A stretch of 64,000 bases of DNA, from NCBI RefSeq assembly GCF_000482805.1, contig NZ_AXWT01000016.1, forward strand, positions 62,001-126,000, read 5' to 3'. This document shows, in pieces, positions 22,839 to 36,619 of the stretch (the first letter of the stretch is position 1; each line of letters begins with the position of its first letter). Source of the DNA: Deinococcus murrayi DSM 11303 (lineage in GTDB: Bacteria > Deinococcota > Deinococci > Deinococcales > Deinococcaceae). The notes under the pieces were generated by a model that did no database searches, was not told where the DNA came from, and saw only the letters and a list, made by a program, of their open reading frames with translations. The translations under genes and the position numbers were made by a program.

Positions 22839-22866
22839 GCCCCCGGAGCCTTTGCCGGGGGCTTTT
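22839..22866 (+). terminator. Rho-independent terminator after the DrRRA-like gene
   Basis: GCCCCCGG and CCGGGGGC form an 8-bp stem followed by TTTT. Confidence 0.85.
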
Positions 22867-22902
22867 GCGCTTGAGGCAGCTCCGGAATGGTCCAATGGTC
22901 GC

Positions 22903-23814
22903 GTGACTCCTCTCAACACGACCCTCACCGCCATTCCCGGCTTTCGAGTCGGCCACTGGACCGACCCGGTCGGCCTGACCGGCTGCACGGTGATTCTCTG
23001 CCCGGACGCGGGCGCGGTTGCCTCGGCGTCCTTTCTCGGCCCCAGCCCCGGCACCCGCGAGGGTGAGTTGCTTGCGGCGGAAAAGAAGGTCGAGCGCATT
23101 CACGCCCTGCTGCTGACGGGCGGCAGCGCCTTTGGCCTCGCGGCGGCGTCCGGGGTGGTGCGGGTGCTAGAGGAACGCGGGGTGGGCCACGAGACGCCCT
23201 GGGCGCGGGTGCCCCTCGTGCCCGCGGCGGTGGTCTATGACCTCGGCGTGGGGGACCCCAAAGCGCGCCCCGGCGAGCGCGAGGGCGAACTCGCGGCGCG
23301 GGCGGCGTCGGCAGCCCCGGTTGGGCGCGGGCGCGTCGGCGCGGGCACGGGCACGACGGCGGGCAAGTACCTCGGTGTGGGGGCGGTGCCGGGGGGCCTG
23401 GGCAGCGCCTACCTGGAGCGGCATGGGGTCGCGGTGGGGGCGCTGGCGGTCGTGAATCCCATCGGGGACGTGCTCGACGAGCGGGGCGGCGTGCTGGCTG
23501 GGCCGGGGGTAGGACCGGGTGCCAGTGCCTTTACCCCCGGCGACGTGGAAAGCACCACCCTGGTCGCGGTCGCCACCGAGCACCTCCTCACCAAACCCGA
23601 AGCCTGCCGCCTCGCGGACGCCGCTCAGACGGCGCTGGGGCGCGTGATTCACCCCAGCCACACCCCCTGGGACGGGGATAGCACCTTTGTGCTGAGTTCC
23701 TGCGTTCGGCCCGTCGCCGACCCCCTGCTGCTCGTCGCGCTCGTTCAGGAGGCGGTGTGCGCGGCGGTGCGCGACGCGGTGCGGACGGCGAACGGCCTGA
23801 CCCCGCCCACGTGA
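22903..23814 (+). CDS. P1/S58-family aminopeptidase-like protein
   Basis: A 303-residue protein of the DmpA/S58 family of self-processing N-terminal nucleophile hydrolases. Visible features are IPGFRVGHWTDPVGLTGCTVIL, LLTGGSAFGLAAASGVVR, GAGTGTTAGKYLG and the nucleophile region GDVESTTLVAVATE, where cleavage before a Ser or Thr would free the catalytic residue. The family cleaves N-terminal residues from D- or L-peptides and beta-peptides. The start is GTG at 22903 with TCCAAT six bases upstream. It is monocistronic. Confidence 0.9.
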   Translation: MTPLNTTLTAIPGFRVGHWTDPVGLTGCTVILCPDAGAVASASFLGPSPGTREGELLAAEKKVERIHALLLTGGSAFGLAAASGVVRVLEERGVGHETPWARVPLVPAAVVYDLGVGDPKARPGEREGELAARAASAAPVGRGRVGAGTGTTAGKYLGVGAVPGGLGSAYLERHGVAVGALAVVNPIGDVLDERGGVLAGPGVGPGASAFTPGDVESTTLVAVATEHLLTKPEACRLADAAQTALGRVIHPSHTPWDGDSTFVLSSCVRPVADPLLLVALVQEAVCAAVRDAVRTANGLTPPT

Positions 23815-23951
23815 CTCTGCTACGGACTCCGTAGGGGCCGCCTCTCTTTCCGCTGCATGAACCCCGGTCATGCCCCCGGCCCCGGCGGGGCAGCTAGCCT
23901 GCCCGCGATGCCCGGCCCCTCCTGGCCGGGGAAGCCCACGGAGGTATCGCC

Positions 23952-24644
<693 letters not shown>

Positions 24645-24676
24645 CCCCCCGCCCATCTGTCCCGCCCCCGGCCCGC

Positions 24677-24682
24677 TAGCCT
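24677..24682 (+). promoter_or_regulatory. -10 box (TAGCCT) of leaderless cobA
   Basis: TAGCCT, six bases before the ATG at 24689. Confidence 0.55.
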
Positions 24683-24688
24683 GTCTGC

Positions 24689-25491
<803 letters not shown>

Positions 25492-25495
<4 letters not shown>

Positions 25496-26241
25496 GCGCC
25501 CTGCCCCTCGCCGGGCGCACGGTGGCCGTCACCCGCACGCGGGAGGGGGCCAGCCGCCTCTCGGACGTGCTGCGCGCGCGGGGAGCCGAGGTGTTGGAAG
25601 TGCCCCTCATCCGCTTTGCACCTGCCGGGGACGAGGCCGCCCTACACGCCCGGCTGCGCGACCTGTCGGGGGTGAGCTGGCTGCTGCTCACCAGCAACCA
25701 GGGGGTCACGGCCCTCTCCGAGCACCTGGAACGGCTGGGGCTAGGGGCCGAGCACCTCGCCGGGGTGCGGGTGGCGGCGGTTGGCCCCAGCACGGCCCGT
25801 TCGCTCTCGGCATGGGGCCGCCCTGCCGACTTCGTGCCGAGCACGCCGGGAGCCAGGCACCTGGGGGCGGAGCTGCCCGCCGCACCGGGCGAGCTGGCCC
25901 TGCACCTCACCTCCCAGCTCGCGGAGGCCGAGCTGCAGCGGGCGCTAGGGGCGCGGGGGGTGCGCTACGCCCGCGCCGAGCTGTACCGCACCGAACCTGC
26001 CCAGCTGGGCGAGGCGGCGCTGGCGCGGCTGCGCGGGGCCGACGTGGTGACCCTGGCTTCGGGCAGCGCGGCGCGGCACCTCGCCGGGCTCGCGGGCACC
26101 GACTTCCGAGTCGTGGCGATGGGGCCGCAGACGGCGGACGCGGCGCGGGAGGCGGGCTTTACCCACGTGACGGTGGCGCGGGAGGCGTCGTTGGAAGCGC
26201 TCGCGGACGCCGCGGAGGGCGCGGTGCTGGGCCTGAGCTGA
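25492..26241 (+). CDS. hemD: Uroporphyrinogen-III synthase
   Basis: A 249-residue protein with the two Rossmann-like lobes of Hem[52 protein letters not shown] and [14 protein letters not shown] in the first and [15 protein letters not shown] and [18 protein letters not shown] in the second. It cyclises hydroxymethylbilane to uroporphyrinogen III, the substrate of cobA just upstream. The start is GTG overlapping the cobA stop. HemD is poorly conserved, so the assignment rests on the fold-like pattern and the context. Confidence 0.92.
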
Positions 26242-26353
26242 GGCCCCTGCCCGCCCTTGCACCCGGTGCAGACTCCCGGCGCGGGGGCGCGGGCTTGTGT
26301 CACCCTATCCCCATGTGCCCCCCTGCGCGGACCCACCTGCCCTGGGGGACCGC

Positions 26354-27436
26354 GTGAGCGCGGACGACCGGGCGGCCCTGGGCATCCTGCTCGACCTGAG
26401 CCAGGCGCTGCTCAGCGCCCAGGTGCGCAGCGAGGTCGAAGCCATCCTGACCCGGCAAAGCGTGCGGCTGCTGGGCACCCGCTACGCCCTCTTTCTGCGC
26501 TACCTGCCCGAACTGGACGTGCTGCGGGTCACCGCCCAGGCGGGGCAACACGCCGACGACCTGGGCCGGACCCTGCCGCGGGGGCAGGGAGCCTCCTGGC
26601 GGGCGGCGCTGGGGCCAGACCCGGTGCTGCACCTGCGCCGCGAGCACCTGCCCCCCTGGGCCGTGCGCCGTGCCGGAGTTCCGCCGCAGCATGTGCTGTA
26701 CGCGCCGCTGCGTTCCTCCTCCGGGCGGCTGCTGGGCGTGCTGACGGTGGGGCGCGAGGACCCCCCGTTCCTGCGCCGAGACGAGCACTTGCTGGCCACC
26801 TTTGCCAATACGGGCACCGTCACCCTGCAACGCATCCGTGAAACCGCTCGCGCCGCCGCTACCCGCGAGGGAGTGCTGCTGGCCCTGGGCCTCGCCCTCG
26901 AAGCCCGCGACTACGAAACCCAGGGCCACACCGGGCGCACGGTCGCCCTCTCCGAGCGGCTGGGCCGGGCGCTGGGGCTGGAGGAAGGCGAGCGCGAGCA
27001 CCTGCGGCAGGGGGCCTACCTCCACGACATCGGCAAGCTCAGCGTGCCCGACGGCATCCTCCTCAAGCCGGGGCCGCTGACGCCCGATGAGCGGGCACTG
27101 ATGCAAAAGCACGTGCTTATGGGCGAGGCCCTGGTGCGGCGCATTCCCGGTATGCCGCCTGAGGTGCTGGGGGTCGTACGCTCGCACCACGAGCGCTGGG
27201 ACGGGGCCGGATATCCCGACGGGCGGGCGGGAGAGGCTATCCCGCGTCTGGCCCGCCTCTTTTCGGTGGTCGACGTCTTTGACGCCCTGACCCACGTGCG
27301 GCCCTACCGCGCCCCCCTGAGCGCGCCCGCCGCCCTCGACCTCCTGCGGGCCGAGGCAGGGCGGCAGTTTGACCCGGAGGTCGTCGCGGCGTTTGTCTCT
27401 CTCCCGCTGCTGGGACCAGGTTCCCGGCGCGTCTGA
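26354..27436 (+). CDS. GAF / HD-GYP domain protein, likely c-di-GMP phosphodiesterase
   Basis: A 360-residue protein. A GAF-like sensory domain (about residues 5-165, including [21 protein letters not shown]) is followed by an HD-GYP domain with [48 protein letters not shown] and [13 protein letters not shown]. The metal ligands and GYP are intact, so hydrolysis of cyclic di-GMP is expected. The start is uncertain: GTG at 26354 overlaps the stop of a 14-codon ATG frame (26313), while in-frame GTGs at 26297 and 26315 would add 19 or 13 residues. It sits between tetrapyrrole genes without evident functional relation. Confidence 0.9.
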   Translation: MSADDRAALGILLDLSQALLSAQVRSEVEAILTRQSVRLLGTRYALFLRYLPELDVLRVTAQAGQHADDLGRTLPRGQGASWRAALGPDPVLHLRREHLPPWAVRRAGVPPQHVLYAPLRSSSGRLLGVLTVGREDPPFLRRDEHLLATFANTGTVTLQRIRETARAAATREGVLLALGLALEARDYETQGHTGRTVALSERLGRALGLEEGEREHLRQGAYLHDIGKLSVPDGILLKPGPLTPDERALMQKHVLMGEALVRRIPGMPPEVLGVVRSHHERWDGAGYPDGRAGEAIPRLARLFSVVDVFDALTHVRPYRAPLSAPAALDLLRAEAGRQFDPEVVAAFVSLPLLGPGSRRV

Positions 27437-27519
27437 AGCGGCCCGTCCGCCCAAAAGTGCCCGCCAGCGCGTGGTTTCTGACCGTTCGGTCGGGGACGCC
27501 CGCCCCGGCGGGGCCGCGC

Positions 27520-27525
27520 TATGCT
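27520..27525 (+). promoter_or_regulatory. -10 box (TATGCT) of leaderless precorrin-2 dehydrogenase gene
   Basis: TATGCT, seven bases before the GTG at 27533. The box contains the ATG (27521) that would otherwise be chosen as start, so it decides in favour of the GTG. Confidence 0.6.
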
Positions 27526-27532
27526 GCCCCGC

Positions 27533-28105
27533 GTGACGCTGGCCGCCTTCCTGAATCTGAGCGGTGAGGCTGCCGTGGTGGTGGGGGGCGGCCCGGTGGC
27601 GCTGCGCCGTGCCCGCACCCTGCTGGAAGCTGGGCTGCGGGTGCGGGTGGTGGCCCCCGACCTGCACCCCGACCTCGCGGCCCTGCCCGTGGCCCATGAC
27701 CCCCGCCCCTACCGCCCCGGCGACGTGGCGGGGGCGCGGGTGGTCGTCGCGGCGACGGACCGCGCCGAGGTGAACGCCGCCGTGACCGCCGAGGCCCGCG
27801 CTGGGGGTGCCTTGGTCAACCACGCCGGGGACGCCGGGGCGGGCAACCTGCGCTTTCCCGCCGTCGCCCGCCGGGGCGGGGTAGAGGTGGCCCTCACGAC
27901 CGGGCGCGAGCTGCCGCTGCTCGCGCAGGCCCTCGCCGAGCGCGTCGGGGGGCTGCTGCCCGCGCCAGAGCAGGTGGACGCCTGGGCCGAGCGCCGCGAG
28001 GCCGCGCTGAGCCTGCCGCAGCCGGAGCGCGGGGCTGCCCTCGCCGCGCTGCGGGCCGACATCCGGGCAGCCCTGGGCCTCGCGCCCGCCGGGGGGGACG
28101 CGTGA
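27533..28105 (+). CDS. Precorrin-2 dehydrogenase / sirohydrochlorin ferrochelatase (CysG-N, Met8-like)
   Basis: A 190-residue NAD-dependent enzyme that oxidises precorrin-2 to sirohydrochlorin and may insert iron. The Rossmann motif is [22 protein letters not shown], and [29 protein letters not shown] matches the conserved active-site region of the family (the usual N-D-- pair appears as HAGD here). With cobA it completes the siroheme route. GTG at 27533 is supported by the -10 box. The stop overlaps the hemA start by four bases. Confidence 0.92.
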   Translation: MTLAAFLNLSGEAAVVVGGGPVALRRARTLLEAGLRVRVVAPDLHPDLAALPVAHDPRPYRPGDVAGARVVVAATDRAEVNAAVTAEARAGGALVNHAGDAGAGNLRFPAVARRGGVEVALTTGRELPLLAQALAERVGGLLPAPEQVDAWAERREAALSLPQPERGAALAALRADIRAALGLAPAGGDA

Positions 28106-29208
28106 CGCTCGCCTGTCCGACGGGCCGCGCCCTCCTCGCCCGGTCGCACGTGGCCCTCCCTGTGGCACTCGACTTCGTGGTCGTGGGCCTGAACCACCAG
28201 ACCGCCCCCGTCGAGGTCCGCGAGCGGGCCGCCGTTCGCGCCGGGGAGGAAGCCGCCGTGCTCGCGCAGCTCTCGCGCTTTGCCCGCGAGGTGATGCTGC
28301 TGGCGACCTGCAACCGCACCGAGGTCTACCTCGCCGGACTGCGCGGCGACCCCCGCGCCGTCTTTGGGGACGCCTGGGGCGCGGACTTGCAAGAGCACCT
28401 GTACGTGCACCGGGGCGAGGCCGCCGCTGCCCACCTCTACCGCGTGGCGGCGGGCCTGGGCAGCCTGGTCATCGGGGAGACGCAGATTCAGGGGCAGGTC
28501 AAGCGGGCCTGGCAGCTCTCGCGCGAGCTGGGGCTATCGGGCACGGTCCTGAACAAGGTCGCGCAGGGCGCACTCGCGGCGGGCAAGCGGGTCCGCACCG
28601 AGACGGCCCTCGCCGACCGAGTGGTCAGCGTGTCGAGCGTGGCCGTCGAACTTGCGCACTCGGCCCTGGGGGGCCTGACGGGGCGGACCGCCCTCATCCT
28701 GGGCGCGGGCGAGACCGCCGAGCTGACCCTGACCCACCTGCGGGCGGCGGGGGTAGACGACGTGATTGTCGTCAACCGCACCGCCGAGCGGGCGCGGGCG
28801 CTCGCCGAGCGGGTGGGGGGCCGCGCCTGCGCCGCCGAGCTGCTGCACGAGGCGCTGCCCCTGGCCGACGTCGTGATGGCGTCGAGCGCCGCGCCCCATT
28901 ACGTTCTGAACCCGCAGGGGGTGGCGGCGGCGCTGGAGGGGCGTGCGGGGCGGCCCATGTTCCTCATTGACATCAGTGTGCCGCGCATCCTCGACCCTGG
29001 CATCGGGGGCGTACCCGGTGCCTTCCTCTACAACCTCGACGACCTCACCGCCATCGTGAGCCGCAACCTCGCCTCGCGCCGCGCCGCCCTGCCCCACGCC
29101 GAGGCGATTGTGCGCGAGGGCGTCTCCGACCTAACCCGCTGGAACCTCACCCGCGAGGCGCAGCGGGCCTTGCGGGCCGGGCGCGAGTTGGCGGCGGCGA
29201 GCGACTGA
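28102..29208 (+). CDS. hemA: Glutamyl-tRNA reductase
   Basis: A 368-residue NADPH enzyme that opens the C5 pathway to 5-aminolevulinate. The catalytic Cys lies in [12 protein letters not shown]; other signatures are [35 protein letters not shown], the Rossmann loop [12 protein letters not shown] and [15 protein letters not shown]. The GTG at 28102 overlaps the upstream stop; it gives about 25 residues before the usual HemA N terminus, and an in-frame GTG at 28150 would give a more typical length. The last part (about 340-368) is shorter than in E. coli. Confidence 0.95.
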   Translation: MTLACPTGRALLARSHVALPVALDFVVVGLNHQTAPVEVRERAAVRAGEEAAVLAQLSRFAREVMLLATCNRTEVYLAGLRGDPRAVFGDAWGADLQEHLYVHRGEAAAAHLYRVAAGLGSLVIGETQIQGQVKRAWQLSRELGLSGTVLNKVAQGALAAGKRVRTETALADRVVSVSSVAVELAHSALGGLTGRTALILGAGETAELTLTHLRAAGVDDVIVVNRTAERARALAERVGGRACAAELLHEALPLADVVMASSAAPHYVLNPQGVAAALEGRAGRPMFLIDISVPRILDPGIGGVPGAFLYNLDDLTAIVSRNLASRRAALPHAEAIVREGVSDLTRWNLTREAQRALRAGRELAAASD

Positions 29209-29220
29209 GACCAACCTTGC

Positions 29221-29318
29221 GTGGATTCCAGAGAATCCACCGAGCGAAGCGAGTGGCAACAACCACGGGACGGCGGCGATGGAAGATCATCCGGCGCTTT
29301 TCCGGATGTTCTGGAATC
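29221..29318. repeat. Short palindromic element with terminal inverted repeats
   Basis: The ends are GATTCCAGA (29224-29232) and TCTGGAATC (29310-29318). Inside lie two hairpins: GTGGATTC-CAGA-GAATCCAC (29221-29240) and CATCCGG-N7-CCGGATG (29288-29308). The phrase CGAGCGAAGCGAG follows the first hairpin. This organisation is that of a small non-coding repeat or MITE-like unit between hemA and ygfZ. Copy number in the genome cannot be judged from the window. Confidence 0.5.
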
Positions 29319-29386
29319 TAAGCAATCCCAGATGGGCATCTGCCCTGAATCTGCCCCCCGCCCCACATCGCCCCCGCCTTTTCCCG

Positions 29387-29392
29387 TAGCCT
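29387..29392 (+). promoter_or_regulatory. -10 box (TAGCCT) of leaderless ygfZ-like gene
   Basis: TAGCCT, six bases before the ATG at 29399. Confidence 0.55.
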
Positions 29393-29398
29393 GGCCCC

Positions 29399-30280
29399 AT
29401 GTGGACCCGTCTTCCCTCCAGCGCCCTGCGCCTGACCGGGCCAGACCGGGTGGACTTCGCGCAGGGGCAGATGACGAACGACCTGCGGGGGGCACCCACC
29501 CCCGGCCTGGTCGCCGCCTGTTTCCTGAACGTGCGCGGGCAGATTGAGTTCTTCGCCCGCGTGTACAAGCGCTCTGGCGACGTGTACCTGCACCTCGGCG
29601 CGGGGCAGGCTCCGGCGCTCGCCGAGCGGCTGCGGCGCTACATCATCTTCGACCAGGTCGAGCTGGGGGACCTCTCCGCCGACCTCCGCACCATCCACAT
29701 CTGGCGCGAAGCGGACTGTCCCGGCTGGAACCCGGCGGGCGGCGACGCGCAGGAGTTCGAGCTGGCGGGGGCCGCCGTGCTGGGTGGGCGCGTGAACCGC
29801 ACCGGGGGGGCGGGGGTAGACCTGCACTTCCTCGCCCGGCAGGAGGAGGCGGTGCTGGGGGCGCTCACGGGGGCCGAGGTGCCCCTCTCCGAGTTGCACG
29901 CCGCCCGCATCCGTGCCGGGATTCCCGACGTGGACGCCGACGGCTTTGCGGGCACCCTGATTCCCGAAATCGGGCTGGACGTGGGCGGTCCCCTTCCCGC
30001 CATCAGCTACCGCAAGGGCTGCTACGTGGGCCAGGAAATCATGGCCCGGCTCGAAGCGCGGGGGCAGGCCCGCTACGGGCTGGCGCGGCTGCGCGGCGAG
30101 GCCCTGCCTGAACGGGCGGAAGTCACCCGCGAGGGCCGGGTTGTGGGGCAGTCGGGTGCCCATGCGGGCGGCCTCAGCCTCGCCCGGCTGCGGCGCGAAC
30201 TCGTGCCGGGGGACCGGGTGGAGGTGGGCGGCGTGCCCGCCACCGTCGAGGCCCTGACCCCCCTCCCCGCCGATGTTTAG
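29399..30280 (+). CDS. ygfZ: YgfZ/GcvT-family folate-binding protein
   Basis: A 293-residue protein of the tetrahydrofolate-binding GcvT fold. The diagnostic YgfZ motif is [20 protein letters not shown], with its conserved Cys. Other family features are [20 protein letters not shown] and a late barrel ([27 protein letters not shown]). YgfZ assists repair or assembly of iron-sulfur enzymes such as MiaB. Its last eight bases overlap the next gene. Confidence 0.93.
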   Translation: MWTRLPSSALRLTGPDRVDFAQGQMTNDLRGAPTPGLVAACFLNVRGQIEFFARVYKRSGDVYLHLGAGQAPALAERLRRYIIFDQVELGDLSADLRTIHIWREADCPGWNPAGGDAQEFELAGAAVLGGRVNRTGGAGVDLHFLARQEEAVLGALTGAEVPLSELHAARIRAGIPDVDADGFAGTLIPEIGLDVGGPLPAISYRKGCYVGQEIMARLEARGQARYGLARLRGEALPERAEVTREGRVVGQSGAHAGGLSLARLRRELVPGDRVEVGGVPATVEALTPLPADV

Positions 30281-30716
30281 GGCTTTTGTCCGCGAGGTCG
30301 GCAGCGGGCATCCCACCGACCTCGTGCGGGCGGCCCGGCGGGCGCAAGCGGCGGCTTTTGCGGTGCTGGCCGTGCCGGGGCTGCCGCTGGGCGCTGCCTA
30401 CGCCCTGAGCGGTCCCGCGGCCTTGCCCCCCCTGTGGGTCGCCGCGCTCGCCGGGCTGGGGGTGCTGCTCGCCGCGCTGGTGCTGCGGCTGGCCCGCCGC
30501 GCCGCCCGCGACCCTGCTCAACCCCCCACCCGCGCCGTTCTGACGGCGGCCCTGCAATCGGGGGGCGCTCCCGCCGTTCCCTTCTTGCTGGGTTGCACCC
30601 TCTTCGCCCAGCCCCTCGCCGCGCTCGCGCTGTGGGCGCTGGCGGGGCTGGGCTACGCCGCCGCCTGGGGCCGGGTGCCGGGGTGGGTGCAGGCGGCGGG
30701 TCTCCGCCGGGCCTGA
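30273..30716 (+). CDS. Small membrane protein of unknown function
   Basis: A 147-residue protein with four hydrophobic segments ([72 protein letters not shown]). It starts inside the end of ygfZ (8-base overlap), so the two are translated from one mRNA. I do not recognise a family. Confidence 0.72.
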   Translation: MFRAFVREVGSGHPTDLVRAARRAQAAAFAVLAVPGLPLGAAYALSGPAALPPLWVAALAGLGVLLAALVLRLARRAARDPAQPPTRAVLTAALQSGGAPAVPFLLGCTLFAQPLAALALWALAGLGYAAAWGRVPGWVQAAGLRRA

Positions 30717-30757
30717 CCCGCCCCATCCGGCAGACGCCGGCTGTAGCAGGCCCGCTC

Positions 30758-30763
30758 TAGTCT
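30758..30763 (+). promoter_or_regulatory. -10 box (TAGTCT) of leaderless acetyltransferase gene
   Basis: TAGTCT, six bases before the ATG at 30770. Confidence 0.55.
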
Positions 30764-30769
30764 GCGGCC

Positions 30770-31297
30770 ATGTACGCCGTGACCTCCCGCCTCATCCTTG
30801 TTCCCCTCACCCGTGAGGTCATCGCGGGGCGGCTCGCGCAGGCCCCCTTCACGGTGGCCCTTTCTACGCCGGACGGTCCCCTTACCGTGACCTACCCTCC
30901 GGCGTGGCCCGGCGACCTCTTGCCGCTGCTTCCTGCCCGGCTGGCGGCGTTCGACCCCGAACGCGAACGCTGGAGCGCCACCCTGGTCGAGCGGGCGACC
31001 GGCACCGCCATCGGCCAGATGGGGGCCAAGGGCGGCGGCGTACCGGACGAGGCAGGCGACGTGGAAATCGGTTACGGCCTGAACCCTGACACCTGGGGGC
31101 AGGGGTATGCGACCGAGGCGGTTGGCGTCCTGGTGACGGCCCTGCTCGCCCGCCCTGAGGTGCGGCGGGTCACGGCCCAGACGGCCCTGAGCAACCCCGC
31201 CAGTGCCCGCGTGCTGGAAAAGCTGGGCTTCCTCTCCGTCGGCACCGCCTGGGACGAGGACGACGGCGACCTGACCGTTTGGGCACGCGCCAAATGA
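30770..31297 (+). CDS. GNAT-family N-acetyltransferase
   Basis: A 175-residue RimJ/RimL-like acetyltransferase. It starts with [18 protein letters not shown], has the acetyl-CoA loop in [14 protein letters not shown] (motif A, Q/RxxGxG/A variant GQGYAT) and ends with the typical [20 protein letters not shown]. Substrates in this family include ribosomal proteins, amino acids and antibiotics; none can be deduced. It is a single-gene unit. Confidence 0.9.
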   Translation: MYAVTSRLILVPLTREVIAGRLAQAPFTVALSTPDGPLTVTYPPAWPGDLLPLLPARLAAFDPERERWSATLVERATGTAIGQMGAKGGGVPDEAGDVEIGYGLNPDTWGQGYATEAVGVLVTALLARPEVRRVTAQTALSNPASARVLEKLGFLSVGTAWDEDDGDLTVWARAK

Positions 31298-31299
31298 AG

Positions 31300-31327
31300 C
31301 CGCCCCCGGCATGGGGGCCAGGGGCGG
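31300..31327. terminator. Hairpin between convergent genes, possible bidirectional terminator
   Basis: CCGCCCC and GGGGCGG pair around a 14-base loop between the acetyltransferase and the permease gene on the opposite strand. There is no real T-tract on the plus strand; on the minus strand CTTCATTT follows. Confidence 0.45.
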
Positions 31328-31346
31328 GCAGAGGGGTGGCGGCGGC

Positions 31347-32369
31347 TCAGCGCGTCTTGGGGTCGTAGGCGTCGCGCAGGGCGTCGCCGAAGAGGTTAAA
31401 GGCGAGACTGAACAGGATGATAAAGGCCGCCGGGTACACCATCACGTACCAGTATTGCGGTTGCAGCCAGGCGCGGGCGAAGTCCACGAGTTGCCCCCAC
31501 TCGGCGTACCCGGTCGGGAAGCCCAGCCCCAGGAACGACAGCGCGGCGATGCCCAGCGGCACGGTCCCCAGGTCGAGGATGGCGATGGGCAGCGCACTCG
31601 CCAAGCTGTTGGGCACCACGTGCTTGAGTATCAGGCGCGGGTCGCGTGCCCCCAGGCTGCGGGCCGCGTCCACATACTCCAGTTGCCGGGTCCGCAGCAC
31701 GTCCCCGCGCACGATGCGGGCGTACCCCGCCCAGCCCGTCACCGTAAAGGCCAGGATGATGGGGAGCGAGGGGTCGATGCCGGGATTGCTCGCCTTCAGG
31801 AAGGTAATCAGGATGATGGTCAGCACCAGGCCTGGCAGCGCGAACAACACGTCGATAAAGCGCTGAATCAGGTTGTCGATCCAGCCGCCGTAAAACCCAC
31901 TAATCGCCCCGATAATCACGCCCAGCACCAGGGTGATGCCCACGATGATAAAGGACAGCTTGAACATCGTGCGGGTGCCCCACACCAGGCCGTAAAAGAT
32001 GTCGTAGCCCTGGCTGGTGCCGAAGCGGGCCGTCTCGCTGGGCGGGGTGGGCACCGGCGAGAAGCTCTCGCGCTCGATCGCGTAGCAGGTCGCGGGGGCC
32101 GCGAAGTGGGCCTGCCAGAACACCCGGTCGAGCGGGTTGGCGACCTGCTGCGGGCTGCTGGCCCCCAGGTCGCGCAGGCAGTTGGACCCCGCCGAGGGCC
32201 GGGCGATGATGGGGGCGAAAAAGCCAATGAGCAAAAACAGCAGGGCGATGACCATCCCCACCATCGCAAGGCGATTGCGCCGCAGCTTGAGGATGGGCCG
32301 CGAGGTCAGGAAATCGCGCAGGCGGCTGCGGCGCTGCGAGGTGGCAGGAGCAGCGGGAACACTTGTCAT
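31347..32369 (-). CDS. Peptide ABC transporter permease (DppC/OppC-like)
   Basis: A 340-residue inner-membrane protein. After an N-terminal span ([21 protein letters not shown]) comes a periplasmic loop of about 75 residues with two Cys, then five spans with the EAA-loop signature [26 protein letters not shown]. The ending ([18 protein letters not shown]) is the normal C terminus of the family. It pairs with the DppB-like permease upstream, sharing one base (TGATG). It would import di- or oligopeptides with ATPases encoded elsewhere. Confidence 0.93.
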   Translation of the reverse strand: MTSVPAAPATSQRRSRLRDFLTSRPILKLRRNRLAMVGMVIALLFLLIGFFAPIIARPSAGSNCLRDLGASSPQQVANPLDRVFWQAHFAAPATCYAIERESFSPVPTPPSETARFGTSQGYDIFYGLVWGTRTMFKLSFIIVGITLVLGVIIGAISGFYGGWIDNLIQRFIDVLFALPGLVLTIILITFLKASNPGIDPSLPIILAFTVTGWAGYARIVRGDVLRTRQLEYVDAARSLGARDPRLILKHVVPNSLASALPIAILDLGTVPLGIAALSFLGLGFPTGYAEWGQLVDFARAWLQPQYWYVMVYPAAFIILFSLAFNLFGDALRDAYDPKTR

Positions 32370-33391
32370 CAGTCAAACCTCACGCGGGGGTCAACGACCC
32401 CATACAGGATGTCAGTCAGGGTGCTCACCACCACCACAATGATGGCCGAGAGCAGCGCGAAGCCCAGCACGGCGGGCACGTCGAGTTGCAGGGCCGACTG
32501 CACCACCCACTGGCCGATGCCGGGATAGGCGAAGATGGTCTCGGTGATGATCGAGCCGCTCAGCAGATTGATAATCAGGAAGCCCCCCAGCGTGATGACC
32601 GAGAGCAGGGCGTTGCGCCGGGCGTGCTTGAGGTTCACCGTGCGTTCGGGCAGGCCCTTGGCGCGGGCGGTGCGGACGTAATCGCTCGTCAGCGCTTCGA
32701 GCATGTTGTTGCGCATCACCTTGAGAATGGTCGCGCTGCTGACGATAAACAGCGTTAGTGCAGGCATAATCAGGTGCCGCAGCACGTCGAGCGCGATGTC
32801 AAAGCGCCCGTTGAGCAAGGCGTCTACGCCCAGCATCCCGGTGTAGCGCCGCAGGTCCCCGATGGCGAACTGATTGACCACCTCCACCTGCCCGGCCCCC
32901 GGTAGCCACCCCAGGTAGCCGTAAAACACGGCCAACAGGATGATGCCCAGCACAAAGGTCGGCAGGCTGTAGCCCAGCACCACGAACACCCGCAGCACCT
33001 GGTCAATAAAACGGTCCTTGTGCAACGCGCTGAGGGTGCCCAGCCAGACCCCTATCAGGATGATGGGGATGGCCGTCAGCAGCGTCAGCTCGATGGTGTT
33101 GGGCAGCCGGTCGATGATGGTATCCAGCACGGGCTGCCCGCTCGCTTTGGAAAAGCCCAGGTCGCCGGAGAGGGTACTTTGTAGCCATTTGCCGTACTGC
33201 ACCGGAAAGGGCTGGTCTAGCCCCCGCTCGCGGATGATGCGCTCCAGTTGCGCGGCCTGCTGGTCACTGCGGATGTACCCCGCCGCCCGTTGCGCGGGCG
33301 TGAGCAGCATCGTGAGGGCCACGATCAGCACCGACAGGGCCAGCATGACCAGCGGAATCTGAGCGAGGCGGCGGACGATGAAATTGAGCAT
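32369..33391 (-). CDS. Peptide ABC transporter permease (DppB/OppB-like)
   Basis: A 340-residue permease with six spans. The N terminus [24 protein letters not shown] and the EAA loop [27 protein letters not shown] are characteristic, as is the ending [15 protein letters not shown]. It is longer in the first periplasmic loop than in E. coli DppB. It lies 206 bp after the binding-protein gene, separated by a strong hairpin, and is translationally linked to the second permease. Confidence 0.94.
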   Translation of the reverse strand: MLNFIVRRLAQIPLVMLALSVLIVALTMLLTPAQRAAGYIRSDQQAAQLERIIRERGLDQPFPVQYGKWLQSTLSGDLGFSKASGQPVLDTIIDRLPNTIELTLLTAIPIILIGVWLGTLSALHKDRFIDQVLRVFVVLGYSLPTFVLGIILLAVFYGYLGWLPGAGQVEVVNQFAIGDLRRYTGMLGVDALLNGRFDIALDVLRHLIMPALTLFIVSSATILKVMRNNMLEALTSDYVRTARAKGLPERTVNLKHARRNALLSVITLGGFLIINLLSGSIITETIFAYPGIGQWVVQSALQLDVPAVLGFALLSAIIVVVVSTLTDILYGVVDPRVRFD

Positions 33392-33536
33392 GACAACCTC
33401 TAGGAAGGGAGGAATCTCCGGAAATCCGGGAGTCGGCGCTGATTCTCGCCCCTGCCCAGGGTTCTGTGATGAAAGGAGGTGAGGCGAGAAAGAGCGTCAG
33501 CACTCCACCATACACGCGGAGTGTTCGCCCCACAAA

Positions 33537-33574
33537 GGGGGACGGGAAAGGCCCCGATTGACCCTTCCCGTCCC
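33537..33574 (-). terminator. Intercistronic hairpin after the binding-protein gene
   Basis: On the minus strand GGGACGGGAA pairs with TTCCCGTCCC, followed by CCTTTG. As the permeases lie downstream in the same direction, it may end part of the transcripts or stabilise the binding-protein mRNA, giving more binding protein than permease. Confidence 0.6.
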
Positions 33575-33597
33575 GCGTGACGGCTGTTGCTGACGGC

Positions 33598-35331
<1,734 letters not shown>

Positions 35332-35414
35332 GGTGCCTCCTGGGGCAGAGCGGAGAGACGCGCCGTAGGCCAGTGGGCCGGGGCCGGAAAACCTGAGGGT
35401 GTCAGACGGGGCCA

Positions 35415-35420
35415 ATCATA
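35415..35420 (-). promoter_or_regulatory. -10 box (TATGAT) of the peptide transporter operon
   Basis: TATGAT on the minus strand lies about 84 bases before the ATG. No convincing -35 is seen at the usual spacing. Confidence 0.45.
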
Positions 35421-35499
35421 GCGCAGCCTGAAGGGGGCATGTGAGAGTGGCCAAGGGCGCTTGGGAGAGGGGGTCTCTGGGGTGACATACTGCCCCGCG

Positions 35500-36519
<1,020 letters not shown>

Positions 36520-36583
36520 CCAGAGCGCAGGACGTGGGGGGCGGCGGCGGTGGCCCCTGCCCCCCGCTTCACCTACTCCTGAG

Positions 36584-36612
36584 TTGACAATACCGAGCGG
36601 TTTACTTAGGAT
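36584..36612 (+). promoter_or_regulatory. Near-consensus sigma-A promoter of the iron transporter genes
   Basis: TTGACA (36584-36589), a 17-bp spacer and TAGGAT (36607-36612), ending seven bases before the ATG at 36620. It is one of the best promoters in the window and would give a leaderless mRNA. The sequence between the boxes (ACCGAGCGGTTTACT) could hold an operator, but I cannot assign one. Confidence 0.8.
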
Positions 36613-36619
36613 TCGCCCC

